A DNA stretch of 19,192 nt from UBA1740 sp045587025 (GTDB taxonomy: Bacteria > Bacillota > Clostridia > Oscillospirales > CAG-272), in the NCBI GenBank assembly GCA_045587025.1, contig JAZNBK010000047.1, positions 1 to 19,192 of the forward strand, written 5' to 3'. How positions within the stretch are numbered: the first letter of the stretch is position 1; every line of letters starts with the position of its first letter. The position numbers were made by a program, and so were the translations under genes. Below the pieces are notes generated by a model. That model was given only the letters and a program-made list of their open reading frames with translations, was not told where the DNA came from and searched no databases. Shown piece by piece: positions 1 through 5,948 of this stretch.

Positions 1-1434
1 GGCAAAAGGAGGATTCGCCATTACAATATTGAAGTCGAATTCCTGATATCCTTTTCCTCTGCGAAGCTCTTTCAATCTATCAAATCCCTCGAAGTATGTA
101 CGAATCCAATCATCCTGTTTTGCTGTTTCATCCCAGCGATCATAGTCAAGAGTATTTAAGTGCAAAACATTAGTATGTCCGTCACCTGCGATAAGGTTTA
201 AAGTACGAGCTACACGAACAGCTTTTTCATCAAAGTCAATGTTAAAGATATTATCTTTTACATATTCGGTAAATTCAAAGGGCTTTTGATCCAAAGAGAA
301 AAGCTCGCTAACCTCGATGCCTCTGTCGATAGCCATCTGACGCCACACGTGGAAAATGGTATGCACAGGGAAACCACTACTGCCGCAGGCGGTGTCAATC
401 ATTTTTTCGTTTTCTTTAGGGTTCATCATCTTTACGCACATTTCGATAACATATCGAGGGGTAAAGAACTGACCTTTCTCGCCTTTGCTCGATTTACTCA
501 TGAGATACTCAAAGGCATCGTCAACTACTTCAAGATTGCTGTTGAAAAGTTTAACGTTCTGAAGAGAAGCAACACAAATAGAAAGGTGCGACGGAGAAAG
601 AGCAATTTTGGAGTTCTGCTCAAACACGCCCTTCCACTTTTTATTCGCTTTGTCAAAAAGCTCTTGAATTGCTTCTTTCAGCTTAAATTCGGTTCTGCCG
701 GCATTGGTAAATTCAAGATAGCGAGAGGGATTTTGACCGCTTAACCACTCAACATAGAGTTTTGTGAAAATGAGTTTGAAGCATTCCTCAAACACATCCA
801 CACCTGCGTTTGCCAAAACTTCATCTTCGAGTTCTTTTATCTTATCTTTCAGAGAAACACGATCCTTCTGCAAAACGTCGTTTGCCTTGAGATCTTCAAT
901 AGTCCAACGGACAGAAACAATATCCATCAAGGTTTGTGTTGCCTTGGGAATGTCACGGATATCTTCGAAATAGTTTGGATCTTTGCGGTTGTAATACGCT
1001 ATCTGCTCTCCATTCGTCCAAACGGCAATGGGCGCACCAGTGCTGTTACAATAGCTTTTTAACTGCTCCTTGCCTTCCTTCAGCTTGGGCTTTTTTACTT
1101 CAACGATGATGTAAGGAACAATCGGACGATCTTCATCCATAACAACAATATCAGCACGCTTTACTTCACGCCCAAAATACACCTGATATTCAAGTTTAAT
1201 ACGATTCATGGGATATCCGTAGTCGTTGATCAGTTTATCAAGGAAAAGCTGTCTGATAACTTCTTCGGGATTCAGACGGATTTCTTTTTTGCGGGCAAGG
1301 CACATAACGGTTGCATATTTCTTGCCGTTCTTATCTTTTTTTTCAATAATTCTGCCGTTTAGTCTTTCTATAGCTTCTACTGAGAACTGCTCCGTCTTGT
1401 ATGCGGAATCCTTCAAAATATCGTAAATAGTCAT
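1..1434 (-). CDS. HsdR_N-like nuclease domain fused to type I N6-adenine DNA methylase, partial (runs off left edge)
   Basis: This is the first 478 residues of a longer protein; the reading frame is still open at base 1. Residues about 1-150 look like the N-terminal domain of type I restriction subunits: D95 followed by E112-V113-K114 fits the D-Xn-E-X-K signature of PD-(D/E)XK nucleases. Residues about 200-478 look like an HsdM methylase: GQFFTP at 321-326 (motif X side), DTACGSSGF at 347-355 (S-adenosylmethionine motif I), and NPPF at 474-477 (catalytic motif IV), which is the last thing visible. I infer that it methylates adenine and may also cleave DNA, with a specificity subunit expected further left. 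The start ATG at 1434 has AGGAG about 9 bases upstream. Because the C-terminus is missing, I cannot say whether it is a type I M subunit with an added domain or a single-chain type IIG-like enzyme. Confidence 0.85.
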   Translation of the reverse strand, partial: MTIYDILKDSAYKTEQFSVEAIERLNGRIIEKKDKNGKKYATVMCLARKKEIRLNPEEVIRQLFLDKLINDYGYPMNRIKLEYQVYFGREVKRADIVVMDEDRPIVPYIIVEVKKPKLKEGKEQLKSYCNSTGAPIAVWTNGEQIAYYNRKDPNYFEDIRDIPKATQTLMDIVSVRWTIEDLKANDVLQKDRVSLKDKIKELEDEVLANAGVDVFEECFKLIFTKLYVEWLSGQNPSRYLEFTNAGRTEFKLKEAIQELFDKANKKWKGVFEQNSKIALSPSHLSICVASLQNVKLFNSNLEVVDDAFEYLMSKSSKGEKGQFFTPRYVIEMCVKMMNPKENEKMIDTACGSSGFPVHTIFHVWRQMAIDRGIEVSELFSLDQKPFEFTEYVKDNIFNIDFDEKAVRVARTLNLIAGDGHTNVLHLNTLDYDRWDETAKQDDWIRTYFEGFDRLKELRRGKGYQEFDFNIVMANPPFA

Positions 1435-1497
1435 TGTTTTATCTCCTGCAATAATATTTTTACTTTGCTACTCTTAATGACAATTGGGTAACTCTGT

Positions 1498-1782
1498 TCA
1501 AGAGATACTATTCTTAACTTGCGTATAATACTTATTGAAACGCCTCTTGTTGAAAATTATAAATTTATATTCTGCTCCGCTTTTCATACGAAACGTTGCT
1601 ACCGGAAAAACAATCCACTTCCACGTAAGATTTTCAATTTCATCAAGTGACAATACGAGCTTTCTGTACTCTTTATCTACCGTGAGTTTATTTGTCCTGT
1701 AAGTAACGGCGTTTTCGTTAAGATATAAAGCGCCGCCTAATATGCCGTTATGGCATAAACTACACACAAATGATTTGTTCAT
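1498..1782 (-). CDS. Small GRAM/PH-domain-like hypothetical protein
   Basis: A 94-residue protein with no signal peptide or membrane segment. After a short N-terminus containing two Cys (C7 and C10, a CxxC), it alternates beta-strand-like segments: a tyrosine/threonine-rich strand near 27-31, an LSLDEIENL segment near 44-52 and a strand with W54/W56. It ends in a basic helix rich in Lys, Arg and Phe. This pattern resembles small bacterial PH/GRAM-like proteins of Clostridia; I do not recognise a specific family. It begins 24 bases after the arsenate reductase gene ends, has a GAGG ribosome binding site just before its ATG, and is probably the last gene of the same leftward operon. Function unknown. 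Confidence 0.6.
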   Translation of the reverse strand: MNKSFVCSLCHNGILGGALYLNENAVTYRTNKLTVDKEYRKLVLSLDEIENLTWKWIVFPVATFRMKSGAEYKFIIFNKRRFNKYYTQVKNSIS

Positions 1783-1806
1783 TTTAACTCCTCTGCAAAT
1801 TGGAAT

Positions 1807-2187
1807 TTATCGTATGCTTTTTATGTTCGCCTCTATCTCTTTAATAACCTCAACAAACTCCGCATCGCTTTTTCCCGTTGGATCGGGCAAGCCCCAATCA
1901 TCATCGAATGCTCTGCCGATAAAGGGACATTCAACATCGCATCCCATAGAAATCGCAATGTCGGGCTGCGGTATCTTGTCGATGGTTTTGCTGTACTGTG
2001 TCAGCTCCATATCTATGCCGAAAAGCTCCTTCATAAGCCGTACCGCATCCTGATTGATCTGCGGCTTGGTTTCCGTTCCTGCCGAGTAAAAGTCGAACTC
2101 ATCACCTCGCAGATGCTTTCCAAAAGCTTCGGCAATCTGACTGCGGCAAGAATTATGCACGCAAATAAATGCTATCTTCTTTTTCAT
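1807..2187 (-). CDS. arsC: Arsenate reductase, thioredoxin-coupled (low-molecular-weight phosphatase fold)
   Basis: A 126-residue low-molecular-weight tyrosine-phosphatase-fold protein. The P-loop C9-X5-R15 near the N-terminus is the nucleophile and anion-binding loop. C83 and C87 form the extra Cys pair that relays the disulfide to thioredoxin in this ArsC class, and D102-P103 is the expected general-acid DP. It should reduce arsenate to arsenite in the cytoplasm. I place the start at the ATG at 2187 rather than an in-frame ATG nine codons upstream. The downstream site begins directly with the conserved MKKKIAFIC strand and overlaps the upstream stop codon by four bases (ATGA), a typical coupled start. 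No arsenite exporter is visible in the window, so a broader oxyanion or phosphatase role is possible. Trx and TrxB in the window could recycle it. Confidence 0.88.
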   Translation of the reverse strand: MKKKIAFICVHNSCRSQIAEAFGKHLRGDEFDFYSAGTETKPQINQDAVRLMKELFGIDMELTQYSKTIDKIPQPDIAISMGCDVECPFIGRAFDDDWGLPDPTGKSDAEFVEVIKEIEANIKSIR

Positions 2188-2864
2188 TTGAACGGACACC
2201 TCACGCCGATACATTGATTATTCTGTGTCGAATTCACACACTTGATTTCGCCAAGCGACATTTCAACGCCAAGGTGTTCCTTCGCAAACTCCACGGCCTT
2301 AATGATGGCGAGGTAGGAATCACGCTTACAGCATCGAGGACCGCCAACCTCTCCGATTGCACCAAGGGCGGAGGAGGTCATTTTGTTGGAGAGCCCCCAC
2401 GCTTCATTTGCAAGAGGTGTCGAACCTGTTACGATAGACACAAACATTCCTGCGCTCACACCTGCACCGCAAGCTCCCCAAAATCCACAAGCTCCGCCAG
2501 GCACTTTCTTGCCTCTCGCCTGCATCTCGCAGAGTGATTTCTCAAGATCGATATTGCCGCCTGCGTTCTTATATGCGGTAAGCAATGCTGACCCAACCAT
2601 CACGTGAGGCTCGGGGCCGTGCATATGCCAAACCGGTAGGACAAACATTTTCTGAATGATCTCGATGGGGTTCTTCGAGCTTTCGGCAAGACATACACCT
2701 ATGATACTATCCATTCCCTGTATATGACACTCATTGCACATGTAGTGCCCGCACTCGCAGACGGTTTTGCTGCTTTCACTTCTTTTACAGATGGCACATT
2801 CCATCAGCTCGTCGTTTTCTAAATATTTCAGCGGCGCACCGCAAATCAAGCATTCGTCTTTCAT
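2184..2864 (-). CDS. Cys-rich DUF5714-type protein
   Basis: A 226-residue soluble protein. Residues 1-50 hold a run of Cys pairs (CLIC, CAIC, CEC, CNEC), with nearby His, which looks like a zinc-ribbon or metal-binding head. The middle has Gly/Cys-rich segments (GGACGFWGACGAG near 122-134, GGPRCCKR near 173-180), and the C-terminus has a CIG-x2-CPF tail. I recognise this overall pattern as the DUF5714 family of anaerobic bacteria and archaea, whose biochemistry I do not know. Some homologues carry methyltransferase-type names, but I see no clear S-adenosylmethionine motif here. The stop codon overlaps the arsC start by four bases, so the two are translationally coupled and probably act together. 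It lies 81 bases downstream of the chromate transporter pair with no obvious terminator between. A thiol, metal or oxyanion role is an inference. Confidence 0.75.
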   Translation of the reverse strand: MKDECLICGAPLKYLENDELMECAICKRSESSKTVCECGHYMCNECHIQGMDSIIGVCLAESSKNPIEIIQKMFVLPVWHMHGPEPHVMVGSALLTAYKNAGGNIDLEKSLCEMQARGKKVPGGACGFWGACGAGVSAGMFVSIVTGSTPLANEAWGLSNKMTSSALGAIGEVGGPRCCKRDSYLAIIKAVEFAKEHLGVEMSLGEIKCVNSTQNNQCIGVRCPFK

Positions 2865-2945
2865 AATGACCTCGGCAAATTCTTATTTATCTGTTGGCTA
2901 ATCAAATAGATTTTCACGACAAAGAACGGTTTTGTAAACATTTAT

Positions 2946-3518
2946 TTACTGCCAATAGAAGATTATTCCTAATAGTGCAGATATCAGAATCAGCAAAATT
3001 GGCGAAAGAGATTTTTTTCGTATTCTCTTATATATAAGCTCAAGACAAAAAACAAGCGCAAAGATAATCAAAGCAAAAATATCAATTGCGCCTCCCTCTT
3101 TTATTTCGGAAAGCCCAAATATCACACTTAAGCCCATTGTAATTGCCGTACCGAGTATAAGCCCAACAACAACGGGACGAATTCCCTTTAATATCGCTTG
3201 AATTCCCTTATACTTAATAAAATTTCTAACGAGCGACGCAATAATCAAGATGATTATAAACGAAGGCAGGACTACGCCGAGAGTGGCGAAGAAGGAGCCG
3301 AGAAGCCCTCCCTGATGCGATCCGATAAAGGTCGCCATATTTATCGCGATAGGGCCCGGAGTCGACTCCGAAACCGCAATAAAATTCATTATTTCCTGCT
3401 CGCTCAGCCAACCGAAACTGAGGCACTTATCTCTTATGAGGGAAATCATTGCATACCCGCCGCCAAAGGAAACTGCCCCTATTTCGAGAAAAGTCAAAAA
3501 AAGCTTAAGATAAATCAT
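2946..3518 (-). CDS. chrA: Chromate transporter (CHR family), second half-size subunit
   Basis: A 190-residue hydrophobic membrane protein with about six predicted transmembrane segments, one CHR domain long. The family signatures FGGGYAMI near residues 18-25 and ESTPGPIAIN near 50-59 are clear. CHR proteins export chromate, taking it up on the cytoplasmic side; the natural substrate in anaerobes is uncertain and may be another oxyanion. Its start overlaps the end of the upstream chrA-like gene by four bases, which fits the short-chain CHR arrangement where two half-proteins pair as a heterodimer with opposite membrane orientations. Full-length ChrA has about 400 residues in two such domains, so this is a half-size member and not a truncation. 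Confidence 0.9.
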   Translation of the reverse strand: MIYLKLFLTFLEIGAVSFGGGYAMISLIRDKCLSFGWLSEQEIMNFIAVSESTPGPIAINMATFIGSHQGGLLGSFFATLGVVLPSFIIILIIASLVRNFIKYKGIQAILKGIRPVVVGLILGTAITMGLSVIFGLSEIKEGGAIDIFALIIFALVFCLELIYKRIRKKSLSPILLILISALLGIIFYWQ

Positions 3519-4126
3519 CTAAAATCCTCACTTTCGCTTCTCTTCTTCTCCTTTTTTGTTACGAGAGAAATCAAATATGAAACGCTTCCAATAAATGCGC
3601 CGATTATGATATAGAACACTGTCGAGAACTTAACGGCAAGCAGGGATAAAAGAACGACGCTGGACATTGTTGCGACAAACAAAATGACCGGCAACACAGT
3701 TTTTTGCATTTTTTTAAGCAATTTAAATCCCGCCGATACAATTAAATAAACTACGCACGCCTGTATTCCTCGAAACGCCGCGGCAACGACGGTAAGCTCC
3801 AAGAAAGCGTCTAAAAACAATGAAATAGTATATATAATTGTAAAGGAAGGTATACAAACGGCTGTTGTAGCAGAGAGAGAGCCAAAAACGCCCGCTACCT
3901 TATATCCAAGATAGGTAGCAGAGTTGATAGCGATAGGTCCGGGGGTGGACTCGGCGATAGTTATTAAATCCAGAAATTCCTCCTGCTCTATCCACCTTTT
4001 TCTCTCCACAAATTCCCTCTCAAGCAAAGCTATCATAGCGTAGCCGCCGCCGAAGGTGAAGAGTCCTATTTTGAACATCGTTATAAACAAGTCCAATATT
4101 TTGTTTTTCTTCTTTCTTTCCTTCAT
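3515..4126 (-). CDS. chrA: Chromate transporter (CHR family), first half-size subunit
   Basis: A 203-residue membrane protein with one CHR domain. It has a Lys/Arg-rich N-terminus of about ten residues, FGGGYAMI near 24-31, ESTPGPIAIN near 58-67 and further hydrophobic helices. The C-terminus is again basic, which suggests cytoplasmic ends. It is the first gene of the leftward operon chrA-chrA-DUF5714-arsC-small protein and overlaps the second half-size subunit by four bases. About 48 bases upstream of its ATG lies the predicted transcription start of a promoter with a good -10 but no -35, with a Crp/Fnr-type palindrome at -41. I therefore infer activator-dependent expression. The substrate (chromate, sulfate or another oxyanion) is not settled by the sequence. 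Confidence 0.9.
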   Translation of the reverse strand: MKERKKKNKILDLFITMFKIGLFTFGGGYAMIALLEREFVERKRWIEQEEFLDLITIAESTPGPIAINSATYLGYKVAGVFGSLSATTAVCIPSFTIIYTISLFLDAFLELTVVAAAFRGIQACVVYLIVSAGFKLLKKMQKTVLPVILFVATMSSVVLLSLLAVKFSTVFYIIIGAFIGSVSYLISLVTKKEKKRSESEDFR

Positions 4127-4180
4127 AAATACCTCAAAATTGCTTTTATATTCTGCGTTATTTTTTCGAAAACTAAGAAA

Positions 4181-4209
4181 ATTATATCAAATAACATATT
4201 CATAAAATG
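4181..4209 (-). promoter_or_regulatory. Leftward promoter of the chrA operon, activator-type
   Basis: On the minus strand there is a perfect extended -10 (TGA then TATAAT, hexamer at 4181-4186). Seventeen bases upstream, at 4204-4209, the -35 position reads CATTTT, which is not a consensus. Transcription should start near 4174. The missing -35 falls inside the palindrome at 4204-4226, as in class II Crp/Fnr-activated promoters. Confidence 0.6.
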
Positions 4210-4226
4210 TAACTTGGTCACATTTT
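4204..4226. promoter_or_regulatory. Crp/Fnr-type operator palindrome, chrA / crp-fnr intergenic
   Basis: An inverted repeat centred on 4215 with ten-base arms (4204-4213 and 4217-4226) matching at nine of ten positions. The core is ATGTAAC-TTG-GTCACAT. The centre is at about -41 for the leftward chrA promoter and about -51 for the rightward regulator promoter. The same core (ATG-N2-AC-N3-GTCACAT) recurs at 9156-9174. It is the likely binding site of the adjacent Crp/Fnr protein. Confidence 0.65.
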
Positions 4227-4229
4227 TTC

Positions 4230-4259
4230 TTGACATCGCATTTATTTCTGTGATATAAT
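4230..4259 (+). promoter_or_regulatory. Sigma-A promoter of the crp/fnr regulator
   Basis: TTGACA at 4230-4235 and TATAAT at 4254-4259 with an 18-base spacer: both hexamers are perfect. Transcription should start near 4266. An in-frame ATG at 4258 lies inside the -10 box and so cannot be the translation start. Confidence 0.85.
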
Positions 4260-4299
4260 GACCGTGTTAAGTAAAATTCAAACTCTTGGGAGCGAAAAA

Positions 4300-4971
4300 A
4301 TGATAAGGCCTGCCGAATATTTACCGAATTTACCCTTCTACAACTACTTAAACGAGGGAGAGAAAGCTTTAATCCTTGAAAACTGGACATCAAGAAGCTA
4401 TCCGAAGGGGCAGATCATATACGCCGCATCCGACACTTGTTTAGGGTTTATTCTAATCTGCAAGGGGGAGCTTCGCGCTTACGTAAATTCGGCGGCGGGC
4501 AGAGAAATCACGCTTTTCCGCCTTTCGCCAAACGACACCTGCGCTTTATCCGATGCGTGTGTTTTAAGTCAGATTAGCTTTGATACGCAAATGATAGCTA
4601 CTAAGGACACTACCATACTTGCGCTCAATTCCGGAGTGTTTAAGAAGCTGATCGAGCAAAATATACACGTACGGTGTTATATATATGAGCTTCTCGCTAC
4701 ACGTTTTTCAAGGATTATACAAACTATGCAACGGATTATTTTTATGGGCTATGATAGGCGATTGGCTATATTCCTGCTCGACGAATACACGCAAACGGGA
4801 AAAAGAACGATAAAAATGACGCACGAGCAGATAGCGGAGCATACGAACTCCGCCCGCGAGGTCGTGGCGAGGATGCTCAAAAAATTCGCAAACGAGGGAA
4901 TCGTTGAATATAAAAGAGGGGCTATAACGATTACCGATTTGATCCTGCTCCGCTCGCTTGCCGAATCATAA
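4300..4971 (+). CDS. Crp/Fnr-family transcriptional regulator
   Basis: A 223-residue regulator with an N-terminal cyclic-nucleotide-type effector domain (about 10-130), a long dimer helix (about 125-150) and a C-terminal winged helix (about 170-215). The recognition helix contains R186-E187-x3-R191, the arrangement used by CRP to read GTGA-type half-sites. That agrees with the TGTNAC/GTCACA palindrome beside the gene. There is no N-terminal Fnr-type Cys cluster, but C47, C54, C81 and C87 are present, with C81/C87 in a CALSDAC segment that could be a thiol or ligand sensor (inference). I start at the ATG at 4300, which has GGGAG seven bases upstream; the ATG at 4258 is inside the promoter. It is divergent from the chrA operon and likely controls it. 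It ends in a terminator shared with trxB. Confidence 0.9.
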   Translation: MIRPAEYLPNLPFYNYLNEGEKALILENWTSRSYPKGQIIYAASDTCLGFILICKGELRAYVNSAAGREITLFRLSPNDTCALSDACVLSQISFDTQMIATKDTTILALNSGVFKKLIEQNIHVRCYIYELLATRFSRIIQTMQRIIFMGYDRRLAIFLLDEYTQTGKRTIKMTHEQIAEHTNSAREVVARMLKKFANEGIVEYKRGAITITDLILLRSLAES

Positions 4972-4987
4972 TCAGTCATATATAAAT

Positions 4988-5025
4988 AGGGGATTTCAAC
5001 GCAAAATTGAAATCCCCTTCACTTT
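4988..5025. terminator. Bidirectional rho-independent terminator between crp/fnr and trxB
   Basis: An 11-base perfect stem (GGGGATTTCAA at 4989-4999 with its complement at 5007-5017), a seven-base loop and a T-rich tail on the plus strand; one more A-T pair closes the base. It sits between two convergent genes. The minus-strand tail is less T-rich. Confidence 0.8.
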
Positions 5026-5034
5026 TTAAATATA

Positions 5035-5937
5035 TTATTTTATTGAATCGAGATACTTACACGCAGCCAACGCCGCTATTGCGCCGTCGGAGACCGCAGT
5101 TGCGACCTGACGTATCTGCTTCGACCTACAGTCGCCCGCAACGTATATTCCCTTATTCTCGGTGGTACAGGTCTCACCGTAATCGGCGTACCCCCACTTA
5201 TTAAGTGTCAGAAGATTTGCAAAGCTCTCGTTCTGAGGTATCAAGCCGATAGCTACGAACATTCCGTCAAGCGATAAAGGATAGCTCTTTTCGTTTGTCT
5301 GAACTACAATTCCGCCGAAAGCGTCGTCGCCCAATATTTCCTTTACCGTCGCGCCCAAAACGATTTCTATATTTTCCTTCTTTTCGACCTGCTCGCAAAG
5401 CGCGGCTTCACCTGTGAGATAGTCGAGGTTTTGGATAATATATACCTTCTTTGCAAGCTCTGAAAGCTGTAACGCTTCCTGAAGAGCAGAATTGCCTCCG
5501 CCTATGACAGCTACGGTTCTATCACGGAAAAACGCTCCGTCGCATACCGCGCAGAAAGAAATTCCGTCGCCTATGAATTTTTCTTCATTTTCAAGACCTA
5601 AGCGCCTATGCTTTGCGCCCGTCGCTATAATTACCGCCTTGCCTTGAAGCTCGCCGGAATCGGTAACTACGGTTTTTATCTCGCCGTCCTTTATTTCAAG
5701 CGCCTCGCAATACTCAAAGTCAACGCCCTGCGCTATCGCCTGGTCTACTAATTTTTCTGCAAATTCGTTGCCCGTTACACAGGAAAAGCCGGGGATATTT
5801 TCAACCTTGGGGGAATAGGTAATCTGTCCCCCAAAGGTCGCTTTTTCGATAACTGCAACAGTTTTATTTGCTCTTCGAGCATAAATCGCAGAGCATAATC
5901 CGGCAGGGCCGCCGCCGATTACGATTATATCATACAT
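5035..5937 (-). CDS. trxB: Thioredoxin reductase-like flavoprotein lacking the NADPH HRRxxxR motif
   Basis: A 300-residue flavoprotein of the low-Mr thioredoxin reductase family: GGGPAG FAD loop at about 8-13, redox-active C129-A-V-C132, a second dinucleotide loop GGGNSA, and a C-terminal AGD FAD motif. After the second loop, the usual HRRxxxR that binds the 2'-phosphate of NADPH is absent; that stretch reads YIIQNLDYLTGEA. This suggests a donor other than NADPH, possibly NADH or ferredoxin, as described for ferredoxin-dependent flavin thioredoxin reductases of clostridia, though those also lose the second glycine loop. It starts 11 bases after nrdD ends, with AGAGGA as ribosome binding site, so it is the last gene of nrdG-nrdD-trxB. 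It may reduce the thioredoxin-like tail of NrdD or the TrxA encoded nearby. Confidence 0.88.
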   Translation of the reverse strand: MYDIIVIGGGPAGLCSAIYARRANKTVAVIEKATFGGQITYSPKVENIPGFSCVTGNEFAEKLVDQAIAQGVDFEYCEALEIKDGEIKTVVTDSGELQGKAVIIATGAKHRRLGLENEEKFIGDGISFCAVCDGAFFRDRTVAVIGGGNSALQEALQLSELAKKVYIIQNLDYLTGEAALCEQVEKKENIEIVLGATVKEILGDDAFGGIVVQTNEKSYPLSLDGMFVAIGLIPQNESFANLLTLNKWGYADYGETCTTENKGIYVAGDCRSKQIRQVATAVSDGAIAALAACKYLDSIK

Positions 5938-5948
5938 ATTATTTCCTC

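Noticed and set aside
4258..4299. Upstream ATG as start of the Crp/Fnr regulator
   Set aside because: It falls inside the TATAAT -10 box and would lie upstream of the transcript; the ATG at 4300 has a proper ribosome binding site.
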